A stretch of 64,000 bases of DNA from Marinobacterium marinum (GTDB taxonomy: Bacteria > Pseudomonadota > Gammaproteobacteria > Pseudomonadales > Balneatricaceae): the NCBI RefSeq assembly GCF_013868415.1, contig NZ_JACEMT010000041.1:62001-126000 (forward strand), given 5' to 3'. Each line of letters opens with the position of its first letter. The first letter of the stretch is position 1. The translations under genes and the position numbers were made by a program. The notes beneath the pieces are model-generated. The model did no database searches, had not been told where the DNA came from, and worked only from the letters and a program-made list of their open reading frames with translations. Shown here one piece after another: positions 1 to 9,572 of the stretch.

Positions 1-311
1 GCAACGCCCTGTTCATTCAGCTGGATGAGGACACTTTCTGTAATACCTATGGCGTCAAGGTCGAAAGTTTCGCCGACAATGAACAGTTGATCAACGTATC
101 GATTGCGGGCGACCGCCCCTACGAACTGTTCGGCCCGGCACAGCTCGATATGCAGGAGACCGGCTCTACATGGCTGCCTTATCGTGTCTGTGCATCAGGT
201 ATAGACAGCCCCCGCTCCGAACTGACCTTCAACTTCAACGGCCGTGAGGTTGCTGCCAGCAAGCAAACAACCTTCCTCGCACGACCGTCAAAGCCGGTAC
301 CAAGAGACTGA
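1..311 (+). CDS. ccoG: CcoG/FixG cytochrome oxidase accessory protein, C-terminal part
   Basis: The reading frame is open from base 3 to the TGA at 309-311 and begins outside the window. The visible 102 residues match the end of CcoG/FixG: an opening like the family's DRNPLF-V-L stretch (here NALFIQLDEDTFCNTYGVKV), then a beta-rich immunoglobulin-like domain (IgFIXG). The polyferredoxin and membrane part would lie upstream. CcoG is a membrane Fe-S protein that helps supply copper to cbb3-type cytochrome oxidase. Its neighbours ccoNOPQ/ccoHIS cannot be seen here. The last 24 bases overlap a convergent DUF2164 remnant. Assignment rests on the C-terminal domain only. Confidence 0.68.
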   Translation, partial: NALFIQLDEDTFCNTYGVKVESFADNEQLINVSIAGDRPYELFGPAQLDMQETGSTWLPYRVCASGIDSPRSELTFNFNGREVAASKQTTFLARPSKPVPRD

Positions 312-431
312 TACCTCTGGACGGGCGGTCGTCAGGCCGCCTATCTCCTGATCCAGTTCCTCTGCAAAATAACGCTTGATCTTGCTGACCAACAGGTCAA
401 CATTTTCTTGAGGTATTTTAATATCGTTCAT
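288..431 (-). pseudogene. DUF2164-family protein, truncated remnant
   Basis: A 47-codon frame starts at ATG 431. Its first 30 residues match the N-terminus of the small DUF2164 family (IKRYFAEELDQEIG is the family signature), whose members run to about 75-85 residues and continue with an acidic, aromatic half (typically DAEFLLDFF). Here that half is missing: after IGG the frame reads unrelated residues and stops inside the 3' end of convergent ccoG. A deletion between the two genes is the simplest reading. The function of the family is unknown. A longer upstream start is open in frame but shows no family similarity. Confidence 0.5.
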
Positions 432-514
432 AAAGTCCGAAGCTGCGGGCTCTTTTGCCCGCACCTCATCACATACTGCTTCGATCGGTAACTGTACCAA
501 GAGAGCCTGGCATA

Positions 515-1690
515 TCAGACAAACTGCCCGGCACAAAACCCGGATGCCCAGGCCCACTGAAAATTATGTCCGCCCAAGTGACCGGTGACATCCAGACACT
601 CGCCAATAAAAAACAGCCCCGGAGCCTTGTTGGCCTCGAACGTTTTCTGTGAAATTTCGTCGGTTTCAATACCGCCCAGCGTCACCTCGGCCGTCCGATA
701 ACCTTCTGTCCCTGAAGGCTTCACCTGCCAGTGCTTGAACTGTCGCGCAATCTCTTGCAAGCGAGCATTGCTGCACTGGCCAATCTCACCATCAAAATGC
801 CAAAGGTCACACAAGGTCTGTGCCAGGCGCCGAGTCATGTGCTGTGCCATCAATGTCCGAAGTTCCGCTTTGGGACGCTGTTGCCGCTGCTCCTTAAGCC
901 ACTCTTCCAATGCCAACTGTGGTAACAAATCAATCTCAATCGAATCCCCGGCACGCCAATAAGACGATATCTGCAAGATCGCAGGACCACTCATACCTCG
1001 ATGCGTCAGCAGAAGGTTCTCGGTGAAGCGCTGGCCATTACACGCTACCGTAACAGGCTGGGACACACCGGACAGGGGCTTCAGATGTTCAAGCAGATCC
1101 GGTTGCAGAGTAAACGGCACCAGAGCCGCCTGACGCGATGTCACGGCCAGTCCGAACTGCTCGGCGACTGTATAGGCAAAACCGGTGGCACCACCGTTGG
1201 GAATGGACAAGCCCCCAGTCGCCACCACCAGTGATTCGGCCTGATACTGCCCCCTGGAGGTCTTGAGGTGATACCCCTGACCAGACTGTTCCACTTCGAA
1301 CACAGTGGTTTCAGTCATGATTTCAACCCCCGCCCACTCGCACTCGGTCAGCAGCAGTTGCAGGATCTCTTTACTGGATTCGTTACAGAACAACTGCCCC
1401 GGCGTTTTCTCGTGGTACTCGATGCCATGACGGTCCACCAGCTCAACAAAGTCCGCGGCACCAAAACGACTCAGTGCCGACTTACAAAAATGCGGATTCC
1501 CGGAAAGAAAATGACCGGGAGTATTGTGCAGATGGGTAAAATTGCAGCGCCCACCTCCGGACATCAGAATCTTGCGCCCGATTTTACGGGTATGTTCCAG
1601 CAGCAAGACCTTGCGGCCCCGATAGGCAGCAGTTGCGGCACACATCAGGCCAGAAGCACCACCGCCAATGATTACAACATCGTAGTTCAC
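515..1690 (-). CDS. YhiN/HI0933-family FAD-dependent flavoprotein (BaiN-like)
   Basis: A 391-residue protein of usual length for the HI0933/YhiN family. The N-terminus has the dinucleotide-binding motif GGGASGLMCA at residues 9-18 and the family motif MSGGGRCNFTH near 44-54. The C-terminus carries the family's second FAD-contacting block, GECLDVTGHLGGHNFQWAWA. Members bind FAD; BaiN in gut clostridia acts on bile-acid intermediates, but the role of the proteobacterial members is not settled, so no substrate is proposed. It is followed upstream, on the same strand, by the small basic protein and the RbgA-like GTPase, with 33 bases between it and the former. The start ATG at 1690 is the only one that gives the complete Rossmann fold. 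Confidence 0.85.
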   Translation of the reverse strand: MNYDVVIIGGGASGLMCAATAAYRGRKVLLLEHTRKIGRKILMSGGGRCNFTHLHNTPGHFLSGNPHFCKSALSRFGAADFVELVDRHGIEYHEKTPGQLFCNESSKEILQLLLTECEWAGVEIMTETTVFEVEQSGQGYHLKTSRGQYQAESLVVATGGLSIPNGGATGFAYTVAEQFGLAVTSRQAALVPFTLQPDLLEHLKPLSGVSQPVTVACNGQRFTENLLLTHRGMSGPAILQISSYWRAGDSIEIDLLPQLALEEWLKEQRQQRPKAELRTLMAQHMTRRLAQTLCDLWHFDGEIGQCSNARLQEIARQFKHWQVKPSGTEGYRTAEVTLGGIETDEISQKTFEANKAPGLFFIGECLDVTGHLGGHNFQWAWASGFCAGQFV

Positions 1691-1723
1691 ATATCACTCC
1701 ACCGGGGCCACCCGGTATGGGCG

Positions 1724-2023
1724 TTACTCGTCAGCGGTCTGTTCCTGCTCGCGCTTGTCGGCATTCAGCTTACGGATCTTGTCAGCCAGGGGACCACCAT
1801 GCCGGGTTCCCTTGCGACCGGCCCGAGTGTCTCGCTCCTGAGCCGACATGGTGGCATCACGCTTTCGTTCCGCAATCGAAGTGTGCTTTTTGCGCTCGTC
1901 CAACGCCTTTTTGCGACGACTTTCCTTACTGGTCGGATCCGCCAAACGCTCCTGTTTTTTGGGCTTGCGCTCCAGCACCGTCATAAAGGCACCGGCTTTA
2001 CGTGTTTTTTTGTTACGACTCAT
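1724..2023 (-). CDS. Small lysine/arginine-rich protein coupled to RbgA-like GTPase
   Basis: 99 residues, very basic and charged, with an opening MSRNKKTRKAGAF and no predicted membrane segment. The ATG overlaps the stop codon of the GTPase gene upstream (TAATG at 2025-2021), so translation is probably coupled. Its opening and composition recall the N-terminus of YihI, a Der-GTPase activator, but the conserved C-terminal part of YihI is absent, so this is only a resemblance. The pairing with a ribosome-assembly GTPase suggests an RNA- or ribosome-related role. Function not known. Confidence 0.7.
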   Translation of the reverse strand: MSRNKKTRKAGAFMTVLERKPKKQERLADPTSKESRRKKALDERKKHTSIAERKRDATMSAQERDTRAGRKGTRHGGPLADKIRKLNADKREQEQTADE

Positions 2024-2937
2024 TACTTTTTCTCCTCAGCTTCGGCAGCGGCCTGGGCGGCCGCTTCAGCTGCAGCCTGTTCGGCTTCAATACGTTTACG
2101 CTCCCACTCTTCGACAGTCTCGAAGGTGATTTGACCCAATTTCCCGGCCCGCATCTCGGTCAGCAGTATTTCCGATGCTTTGTGGCGATCGACCACACCT
2201 CCCGGGCGCAAGCAACCACGCCGGCGGCCCAGCTCATCAAGCAGCGCCTCACGTCCGGCTGGCAAGTCTTTCAACTTATAGCGCTCCTGCAACCGCTCGG
2301 GGTAATCCCGCAGCAGAAAGCCGGCGGTGTAGGCTGCCACCATTTCATGTTCGATCGCGGTATCCTTGATGGCCCCACTGGCTGCAAGACGGTAACCGGA
2401 ATCTTCATCTTCGATCTTGGGCCACAGAATGCCCGGCGTATCGGACAACGCCATGCCGTTATGCACACTGTACTTTTTCTGTGCCTTGGTGACGGCCGGT
2501 TCATTGCCTACCTTGGCGATCTTTCTCCCCAGCAGTGCATTGATCAGGGTCGATTTCCCCACGTTGGGAATCCCCATGATCATCGCTCGGACGGGCCGGT
2601 CCTGACGCGTTCGAGCCGGCACCATCTGCTTGCACATCTCGGGAATGCGTTTGATGACGGCTTTCTGCTGGATATCCAATGCGATCGCCGTGATATCGTC
2701 TTTGGCATTGAAGTAGTCCAGCCATTCGCGCGTGCGCTTCGGGTCTGCCAGGTCCTGCTTGTTCAACAGTTTCAAGACAGGCTTGCCTTTACGCAGCATA
2801 TCCACCAACGGGTTCTCACTGGACATCGGCAGGCGAGCATCCAGAACTTCGATGACTACATCGATTTCATCCATCACCTGCGCAATTTCCTTGCGCGCCT
2901 TATGCATATGGCCGGGGAACCAGTTGATACGGGTCAT
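2023..2937 (-). CDS. rbgA: RbgA/YlqF-type ribosome-biogenesis GTPase
   Basis: 304 residues with the circularly permuted GTPase order of this family: the G4 motif (LLNKQDLAD, about 57-65) comes first, then G1 (MGIPNVGKST, about 121-130) and G3 (LSDTPG, about 162-167). The N-terminus INWFPGHMHKA is the family signature. RbgA of Bacillus acts in late assembly of the 50S subunit; in gammaproteobacteria the homologue is less studied. The last 25 residues are a repetitive alanine/glutamate tail (AEQAAAEAAAQAAAEAEEKK), longer than usual. Divergent from the HDOD gene; a 122-base gap holds both promoters. Confidence 0.85.
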   Translation of the reverse strand: MTRINWFPGHMHKARKEIAQVMDEIDVVIEVLDARLPMSSENPLVDMLRKGKPVLKLLNKQDLADPKRTREWLDYFNAKDDITAIALDIQQKAVIKRIPEMCKQMVPARTRQDRPVRAMIMGIPNVGKSTLINALLGRKIAKVGNEPAVTKAQKKYSVHNGMALSDTPGILWPKIEDEDSGYRLAASGAIKDTAIEHEMVAAYTAGFLLRDYPERLQERYKLKDLPAGREALLDELGRRRGCLRPGGVVDRHKASEILLTEMRAGKLGQITFETVEEWERKRIEAEQAAAEAAAQAAAEAEEKK

Positions 2938-3059
2938 GCTTTATCCACTACTTATGTTCGGAAGGCCCGCTATTATACCTGCGTGCGGGACGTAACCATA
3001 CCGAAAAGCTCGAGTGGTGATAAAATCGCCCTTCCACTCAGCTCTACTTGGAGAGATCC

Positions 3060-4286
3060 ATGGCAAGTACAACGGAAAGGGGCCAGACCTTGCTGGCACG
3101 GCAGCCCATTTTTGACCATCAACAGCGCGTAATCGCTTACGAACTGGTTGCCAACGATACAGACCACTTGAATGCCATGCTGGAGATCGATCCCGAGGCC
3201 GAGTCCGGTTCTGAATTGCTGTTACACGCCTATACCAGCCTGTCTGATCAGGGTGAAATCAAGCGCGTACCGGCTTTCATCCGTGTCAGCCAGAAAATGC
3301 TGATCGAGGGCAATATGCCCGCACTACCGGCCAAGCAGGTCGTGATCTGTGTTCGCCTGACCGAACCGGACAATATGGAGCTGTTACGCGCCATGCATGC
3401 CATGGTCAAGGCAGGCTATCGTTTTGCGTTACATGATTTCAAATACGACCCGGCCTACAGTACGGCGTTAAAGCTGGCCAAAATCGTACGCATCGACGTC
3501 AACAACCTGGACTCCCAGGGGATTCAAGCACAAATCGAACAGCTGGAGCCCTTCAAATCAACTGTACTGGCCGCTAACATCTCCAGCTTTGAAGCCTTGG
3601 AAGAGTGTATCCAAAACGGATACAAGCTGTTCCAGGGCAGTTTCCTGAGCAAGCCCAAAGTCGTCAAGGGACGTAAAATCAGTGCCAACCAGGTTGCACT
3701 GATGCAATTGATTCAGGAGCTGCAGAAGCCCTCCACCACGCCGGAAGCACTGGAGGACATGATCATCCGCGACCCCATTTTGACCTATAAATTGCTGCGC
3801 ATCGTCAACTCGGCAACGTACTCACTGGTACGTCAGGTCGAGTCCGTCGCCGAGGCAGTGGTACTGCTGGGCATGGAGCAGGTACGCAAGTGGGCTACCC
3901 TGATCTCCATGTCTGCCAACAAGGACAAGCCGGAAGAGCTGACACGCTTGCTGCTGACCCGAGGCCACATGTGCGAGATCATTGCCCGAAGCCTTAACCT
4001 CACCAACCCATCCGGTTTTTTCATGGTCGGTATGATGTCGGGCCTCCACGCCATGCTTGATATTGATCAGCCAACCCTGTTGGAGCAGTTGCCCCTGGGT
4101 GCTGATACCCAACTGGCTCTGAGCAAGGGTGAAGGTGATATGGGGACTGTATTGAATCAGGTAATGGCGTATGAATCAGGCGACTGGGACCTGCTGCCCA
4201 GCAACTTCGATGTTTCGCTGTACGAAGCAGCCTACCGCCACAGTTTGAAATGGACCAAGGAATCCATGCAGGCCATGTACGACTGA
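3060..4286 (+). CDS. EAL-HDOD signalling protein (YuxH/CdgJ type)
   Basis: 408 residues. Residues 10-190 are an EAL-like domain that looks catalytically dead: the opening QPIFDHQQRVIAYELV fits, but the metal-binding DDFGTG loop is replaced by LHDFKYDP. Residues about 200-390 form an HDOD domain (ILTYKLLRIVNSATYS; AVVLLGMEQVRKWATL). Proteins with this arrangement act as regulators in c-di-GMP and motility circuits (for example CdgJ of Vibrio), not as phosphodiesterases. The start at 3060 is chosen because GGAGAG lies 7 bases upstream of it; the ATG at 3048 has no such site. Monocistronic, with a hairpin downstream. Confidence 0.85.
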   Translation: MASTTERGQTLLARQPIFDHQQRVIAYELVANDTDHLNAMLEIDPEAESGSELLLHAYTSLSDQGEIKRVPAFIRVSQKMLIEGNMPALPAKQVVICVRLTEPDNMELLRAMHAMVKAGYRFALHDFKYDPAYSTALKLAKIVRIDVNNLDSQGIQAQIEQLEPFKSTVLAANISSFEALEECIQNGYKLFQGSFLSKPKVVKGRKISANQVALMQLIQELQKPSTTPEALEDMIIRDPILTYKLLRIVNSATYSLVRQVESVAEAVVLLGMEQVRKWATLISMSANKDKPEELTRLLLTRGHMCEIIARSLNLTNPSGFFMVGMMSGLHAMLDIDQPTLLEQLPLGADTQLALSKGEGDMGTVLNQVMAYESGDWDLLPSNFDVSLYEAAYRHSLKWTKESMQAMYD

Positions 4287-4301
4287 TTTGCGGGAATAAA
4301 A

Positions 4302-4337
4302 GCACGCATTCGGTGAAGGGGAAAGCCGAATGCGTGC
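4302..4337. terminator. Hairpin after the HDOD gene
   Basis: A 12-bp perfect stem (GCACGCATTCGG at 4302-4313 with its complement at 4326-4337) and a 12-base loop, 15 bases after the stop of the HDOD gene. There is no clear U tract, so it is either a weak terminator or an mRNA-stabilising hairpin. The remaining 170 bases before rraA show nothing else. Confidence 0.5.
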
Positions 4338-4511
4338 AGCGTATATCCATATGCTCCTGCCCGGGCAGGCCAGTGCGCTTCCCGCGCACTGTTGGCTACC
4401 AGTATAGACAGCACTGAAAATATTGCGCCTTAAAAGGCCATTATTTTCAAAATAATCTCGCTGTCATAGCACTCACGGCTATCATCGGGCACCCGCTTCA
4501 GCCGCCCGGCA

Positions 4512-5003
4512 TCAGCTCTCAGGCAGCTCCAGCTGTTGCGGCGCAACCAGTACACCATTGTTGTCGGCATACACAAATTCACCCGGGTGGAATGTCACGC
4601 CACCAAATGTTACCGGCACATTCAGCTGACCCACTCCCAGCTTTTCAGTTTTCATGGGATGGCTACCCAATGCTTGTACGCCGAGTTCCAGTTCGGCAAT
4701 CGCATTCACGTCGCGCACACAACCATAGATGATGATGCCTTCCCAGCCATTATCCTGAGCCTTCTCGGCCAGCATGTCACCCAGCATGGCGCGACGCATG
4801 GAGCCACCACCGTCTACGACCAGCACCTTGCCCTTGCCGGGCTGGGCCACCTGCTCTCGTACCAGTGAATTGTCTTCAAATGCCTTGATGGTCACGATTT
4901 CACCACCGAAGGTTTCACGTGCACCATAGTTGCCAAACATGGGTTCAACAACCCGAACCAGTTCTTCAAAATGATCGCAGAGATCAGGCAACAGGTCTTC
5001 CAT
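4512..5003 (-). CDS. rraA: RraA, regulator of RNase E activity
   Basis: 163 residues, close to the 161 of Escherichia coli RraA. It matches across its length: the opening [15 protein letters not shown], the central [20 protein letters not shown] and the IIIYGCVRD(V)N motif. RraA binds the C-terminal half of RNase E and lowers mRNA turnover; the same fold includes class II aldolases that have a catalytic metal site. The ATG at 5003 is chosen because AAGGAG lies 6 bases before it; an ATG five codons upstream has no good site. Isolated gene, same strand as ydiJ and 109 bases downstream of it in map order. Confidence 0.88.
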   Translation of the reverse strand: MEDLLPDLCDHFEELVRVVEPMFGNYGARETFGGEIVTIKAFEDNSLVREQVAQPGKGKVLVVDGGGSMRRAMLGDMLAEKAQDNGWEGIIIYGCVRDVNAIAELELGVQALGSHPMKTEKLGVGQLNVPVTFGGVTFHPGEFVYADNNGVLVAPQQLELPES

Positions 5004-5112
5004 CAGGTGCTCCTTCATACTGTTTGATAATGAGGGCCATAATCGCCGATCCCTGCTGCATTTGCACTACAACTTATGCAGTAGGAAACGGCGACGCCGG
5101 TCTTGAGGCCAC

Positions 5113-8100
5113 TTAATCCCGCAGTGCCGAGAGCAGTGCCTGTACCGGGTGCGGCAACTGCTGATCGTCAAAGCGTTTCACCTGCGAACGGCAGGAATAG
5201 CCCGTTGCCACCAGTTTGCCCGTGTTCTCCGGCTCGTTAACAATGCCACGCCAGCTCAATTCGTAGATATCCTTTGAACGCTGCAGATTCTCGCTTTCAT
5301 GACCAAAGGTGCCGGACATGCCGCAACATCCCGTTGCCACAATTTCCAGTTTTTGCCCCAGCGCTTCAAAAATCGCCTGCCACTGGCGCAGTGACGGTGC
5401 CGCCGAGGTCTTCTCGGTACAGTGGGCCATCAGGCGATAAACGCTGGGTGTCGCTGCCGGGCGGTTGATCGTGTCCAGCTGACTGCTGAGCCACTCCTGG
5501 ATCAACTGCACCGGCGGCAAATCACCGTCAACGACATCCTTGTATTCCTGACGATAGGTCAGCGTCATGGACGGGTCGATTCCGACCAGCGGAACATCAC
5601 AAGCCGCCAGCTGTTGCAGCATCCGAGCATTGCGTGTGGCCGCCTTGTCAAAGGCCTTCATGAATCCGTGGACATGTAACGGTTTGCCGTTGGGCATAAA
5701 CGGCGCTACCAGTACGTAGAAGCCCAGTTTGCCCAGCAAATCCACCAGGTCCAGTACCAAGCGTGTTTCGAAGTAGCTGGTAAAGGCATCCTGCACGATC
5801 ACGACTGTACGCTCACGCTGAGTATCGCTCAGACCGGCGATGGTTTCGGGCGTTGCCCAGTCAATGCCGCGCTGAGTCAACCCTTGCTTGAGGCTATTGG
5901 TGCATATGACCGGGCTGTCCACCATGCCGCCAATGCGCCTCATGGCGCTGCGTACAAGAGTATTGCGCATCGCCCAGTTATAGGGCGCCGGAAACTTGGA
6001 CAGAGTCGGTATCATGTATTCCAGGCTCCCTACCAGATAGTCTTTCATCGGCCGCAGGTAGCGTCCGTAGTAAACCTCAAGGAAGCGGGCACGGAAGTCG
6101 GGTACGTTCACCTTGATCGGGCACTGACCCACACAAGACTTGCAGGCCAGACATCCCATCATGGCGTCATGTACTTCATTGGAAAAGTCATAGTCGCCGT
6201 TTTGCTTGCCCAAGGTATTGCGAATACGGCCAGGCAAAGAACGGATAAAACCACGCTGACGCACCTGCTCCGCTTCAGCGCTCACATCCACGCCCCGGTT
6301 GGCCATCAGGCGCAACCATTCGCGGATCAATGATGCGCGCCCTTTCGGAGAATGAATACGCTCACGAGTCCCCTTCCAGCTCGGACACATGGCGTCGTTG
6401 GGATCATAGTTGTAGCAGGCGCCGTTGCCATTGCAATTCATGGCGGAATCGTACTGTTCCCGCACTGGCTCGCTGATCTGACGATCATGCTGGCCACGGG
6501 TGGCAACAGCATCGATTTTGAGCAGCTCGGCACCTTCGATCATCGGTGTGGCGATCTTACCCGGATTAAGCTGGTTACGCGGGTCAAAGCAGCCCTTGAT
6601 CTGCTGCAGAACCGGATACAGCGGGCCAAAGAATTCCGGCGCGTATTCTGAGCGCACCCCCTTGCCATGCTCCCCCCACAACAGACCTTTGTATTCCTGG
6701 GTCAGGCGTACCACCTCATCGGTGACTTCACGGACCAGGGCTTCCTGTGCCGGGTCTTTCATGTCGATGGCCGGGCGAACATGCAGCACACCGGCATCAA
6801 CATGGCCGAACATGCCATAGGCCAGGCCACGCTCATCCAATACTTTCCGAAATGCCATGATAAAGTCGGCCAGATTTTCCGGCGGTACCGCCGTGTCCTC
6901 CACAAAGGGAATCGGACGCTTCTGCCCCTGCGCGTTGCCCAACAGGCCAACCGCTTTCTTACGCATACCCCAGACCTTGCCAATCTCACCGGCACCATAC
7001 ACCACAGTATAGCCAAAGCTTTTGCCCGGCTCGCCGCTGATGGCCTCCAAATGCTGGCACAACTTTTCAACTTTGGCACGCAGCTCCGCTTCATCATCCC
7101 CGGTATATTCCACCAGATTGATGCCCTGAATCGCCGGGTCGCCATCCTTTTCCGGGAAATAGTCACGCACCGTATCCCAGACGATATCGCCCATCGCCAG
7201 GTTCAGCACCTTGGAATCGATAGTCTCAATGGAAGTCGGCTGCCAGTCGGTCAGCGCTTTGGCATCACGCAGAGAAGACTCAAAGCTGTCGTACTTGATA
7301 TTGACCAGCGCGGCATATTTCGGAATCGGCAGTACATTGAGCTTGGCTTCGGCAATAAAGGCCAGCGAACCCTCGGCGCCACAGAGCACGGAGTTAAGGT
7401 TGAAACGGCCGGACTCATCACGGATATGTGCCAGGTCGTAACCGGTCAGACAGCGGTTCAGTTTCGGGAAACAGGCATCGATCTCGCCCTGCTTGGTGCG
7501 CTGAATGTCATCCAGCAAACGATGTGCCTCACCGATACGATCCTGACGCTGCTTGATGCCTTCCAGCTCTTCATCACTGATCGGACCGGACTGCCAGACG
7601 CTCCCATCAAGCCAGACGCTGGTCAGTGCCAGCACATGATCACGGGTCTTGCCGTACAACACCGAGCCCTGGCCGCTGGCATCGGTATTGATCATCCCGC
7701 CCACGGTGGCACGGTTACTGGTGGACAGCTCAGGCGCGAAGAACAGGCCGTAGGGCTTGAGCGCCGCATTGAGCTGATCCTTGACGACACCGCTCTGCAC
7801 CCGCACCCAGCGCTCATCCGGGTTGATCTCCAAAATGCGGTTCATATGCTTGGAGACATCCACAATCAGGCCGTCGGTCAGCGACTGGCCATTGGTGCCG
7901 GTACCGCCGCCACGAGCACTGAGTACCACGTCCTTGAACCGAGCCTGGCTGGACAGCGTTGCGATCAGAACCAGGTCATCCGTGTGTTTCGGATACAGAA
8001 CCCCCTGAGGCAGTACCTGGTAAATACTGTTATCGGTCGCCAGCACCGTCCGGTTAGCGTAATCAGGGTTCAAATCTCCCTTGAACCCCTGCTCTTGCAG

Positions 8101-8163
8101 GGTTTCGATAAACTCAAGGTAGAGACTCTGGGTGTCATCAATCTGATCTAGGCGAGGAATCAT
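5113..8163 (-). CDS. ydiJ: YdiJ-type FAD/Fe-S dehydrogenase (probable D-2-hydroxyglutarate dehydrogenase)
   Basis: 1016 residues, matching E. coli YdiJ (1018) along the full length. Order: VAO/PCMH-type FAD domain (RGGGTGTNGQSL near 87-98; NRATVGGMINTDASG), FAD-oxidase C domain (MFGHVDAGVLHVRP; LLWGEHGKG), a 4Fe-4S ferredoxin-like region (CLACKSCVGQCPIKV) and a C-terminal CCG-type domain (GCCGMSGTFGHE). The family oxidises 2-hydroxyacids and passes electrons to the quinone pool; YdiJ has been linked to D-2-hydroxyglutarate. The start is set at 8163, where GGAG lies 6 bases upstream and the protein begins MIPRLDQ like YdiJ; a 42-codon in-frame extension upstream looks spurious. Divergent from a LysR gene that may control it. 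Confidence 0.9.
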   Translation of the reverse strand: MIPRLDQIDDTQSLYLEFIETLQEQGFKGDLNPDYANRTVLATDNSIYQVLPQGVLYPKHTDDLVLIATLSSQARFKDVVLSARGGGTGTNGQSLTDGLIVDVSKHMNRILEINPDERWVRVQSGVVKDQLNAALKPYGLFFAPELSTSNRATVGGMINTDASGQGSVLYGKTRDHVLALTSVWLDGSVWQSGPISDEELEGIKQRQDRIGEAHRLLDDIQRTKQGEIDACFPKLNRCLTGYDLAHIRDESGRFNLNSVLCGAEGSLAFIAEAKLNVLPIPKYAALVNIKYDSFESSLRDAKALTDWQPTSIETIDSKVLNLAMGDIVWDTVRDYFPEKDGDPAIQGINLVEYTGDDEAELRAKVEKLCQHLEAISGEPGKSFGYTVVYGAGEIGKVWGMRKKAVGLLGNAQGQKRPIPFVEDTAVPPENLADFIMAFRKVLDERGLAYGMFGHVDAGVLHVRPAIDMKDPAQEALVREVTDEVVRLTQEYKGLLWGEHGKGVRSEYAPEFFGPLYPVLQQIKGCFDPRNQLNPGKIATPMIEGAELLKIDAVATRGQHDRQISEPVREQYDSAMNCNGNGACYNYDPNDAMCPSWKGTRERIHSPKGRASLIREWLRLMANRGVDVSAEAEQVRQRGFIRSLPGRIRNTLGKQNGDYDFSNEVHDAMMGCLACKSCVGQCPIKVNVPDFRARFLEVYYGRYLRPMKDYLVGSLEYMIPTLSKFPAPYNWAMRNTLVRSAMRRIGGMVDSPVICTNSLKQGLTQRGIDWATPETIAGLSDTQRERTVVIVQDAFTSYFETRLVLDLVDLLGKLGFYVLVAPFMPNGKPLHVHGFMKAFDKAATRNARMLQQLAACDVPLVGIDPSMTLTYRQEYKDVVDGDLPPVQLIQEWLSSQLDTINRPAATPSVYRLMAHCTEKTSAAPSLRQWQAIFEALGQKLEIVATGCCGMSGTFGHESENLQRSKDIYELSWRGIVNEPENTGKLVATGYSCRSQVKRFDDQQLPHPVQALLSALRD

Positions 8164-8338
8164 AGCGTTCTCCGGGGCTGGCTGACCCGATGCTGCACAA
8201 CCGGTGCAGATCAGGCCCACTGGCATCTGGTCATCAGACACAGGCGGTGTGTCTTTGTATATTTGGATGTAATGATGCAGAATCATCATTTATCATTCAA
8301 ATGATTAAATTCTATAAATTAATCAATTAATACGAATA

Positions 8339-9274
8339 ATGAGCAGCATCATTGGCATCCGTCATTTCAAGGCCTTTCTCGAAGTTGCGCGTTGCGGCAG
8401 CTTTACCCGCGCAGCTCGACAGCTGCATCTGACTCAGTCAGCCTTGACCGCCACGATAAAACAGCTGGAACAGGATGTCGGGCTGACCCTGTTTGATCGC
8501 ACCACCCGCAGCGTCGTTCTCAGTGCGGAGGGTGAGCGCTTGATGCCGGTTGCCACCCGTCTGGTATCGGATTTCAATACCGCACTGGATGACCTGCGCG
8601 CCCGAGCCGAACTGCAGCAGGGCAGGGTTAGTCTGGCCGGATCGCCCTCGGTTGTCATGCGCCTGCTGCCTGTGGCACTGGCTCAGTTCAGAGCCCTCTA
8701 CCCTTCCATTCAAATTGATATTCGCGATGAAAGTGCCGGCAGCCTGGAACAGCGCGTACTCGGCAATGACGTTGATTTTGCCATCGCCGGCAACCATTCT
8801 CAGCAACCAGAGCTGGAATACAGCCCTATCCTTCGCGACCGCTACGGTCTGGTTGTGCCAAGTGATCATGCTTTGGCCCAAGCCCGATATCTCGACTGGC
8901 AGCAACTGCCTGCGGACGACCTGTTGCTGCTTTCTGAAGACACCGGCATTCGCGCTCAGTTGACCCGCTTCAGCCTGAACGAACAGATCCCCATCAATCT
9001 GGGGCGAGTTCAGATAGAGGTTTCCAATCCTGCCGGCATGGCAGCACTGATCAGCCAGGGACTGGGCATTACTTTACTCCCGGCCCTGGCAGCCGACACG
9101 CGTTCCTTTGCAGATCTGCACTTCATACCGCTTGCAGCTCCTCTGCTGGAACGTGAGATATGCATCATTACCCGTAAGGGGCGCGCCTTAAACCCGGCTG
9201 CGGCAGCGCTTCTGGCGACAGTCAGGTCCTGCCTGCGCAACATGTCACTCCCCGAATGGGTCAGCACAGTCTAA
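8339..9274 (+). CDS. LysR-family transcriptional regulator, divergent from ydiJ
   Basis: 311 residues with the standard LysR layout: winged helix at 5-65 (FTRAARQLHLTQSALTATIKQLEQ) and a periplasmic-binding-protein-like effector domain after residue 90. The 175-base gap to ydiJ is AT-rich near this gene and holds overlapping ATGAT/ATCAT repeats at about 8270-8307, a plausible site for binding. Divergent layout is the usual sign of control of the neighbour, so regulation of ydiJ by a hydroxyacid is inferred. No strong ribosome site precedes ATG 8339. Confidence 0.85.
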   Translation: MSSIIGIRHFKAFLEVARCGSFTRAARQLHLTQSALTATIKQLEQDVGLTLFDRTTRSVVLSAEGERLMPVATRLVSDFNTALDDLRARAELQQGRVSLAGSPSVVMRLLPVALAQFRALYPSIQIDIRDESAGSLEQRVLGNDVDFAIAGNHSQQPELEYSPILRDRYGLVVPSDHALAQARYLDWQQLPADDLLLLSEDTGIRAQLTRFSLNEQIPINLGRVQIEVSNPAGMAALISQGLGITLLPALAADTRSFADLHFIPLAAPLLEREICIITRKGRALNPAAAALLATVRSCLRNMSLPEWVSTV

Positions 9275-9530
9275 AGCCGGCACATCCAACATTTTTCTGC
9301 GGTGATATTGCATACAATTATTCCGATAGACAGCATGCTCACCTCCTGCCAACCAATCGAGTATTGTGCATGGAAATCGTCTATGTCAGTATTTTTATCA
9401 GTGATAACTGAATACTTGAAATGTCATTTTTATACGACACTTTAAAATAAAGTATTCAACGAAAAGTTAAGCAGGGATACATTTTGTTCGGCACCATTCA
9501 TCTCCCTTAACTTATCGGGACCACTCGTTA

Positions 9531-9554
9531 AAAACCGAAAAAATCGGTTTTTTT
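9531..9554 (+). terminator. Terminator-like hairpin in the leader of the 9573 gene
   Basis: AAAACCGA (9531-9538), five A, then TCGGTTTT (9544-9551) followed by TTT. It has the form of an intrinsic terminator on either strand. It sits only 18 bases before the ATG of the secreted-protein gene and 257 bases after the LysR stop, so it could end LysR read-through or act as a leader attenuator. The rest of 9275-9530 is AT-rich and shows no gene. Confidence 0.5.
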
Positions 9555-9572
9555 AATACTCATGGAGGAAAC

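Noticed and set aside
8164-8289. 42-codon N-terminal extension of ydiJ
   Set aside because: The family begins at MIP and a good ribosome site precedes ATG 8163; the extension lies in the divergent promoter region.
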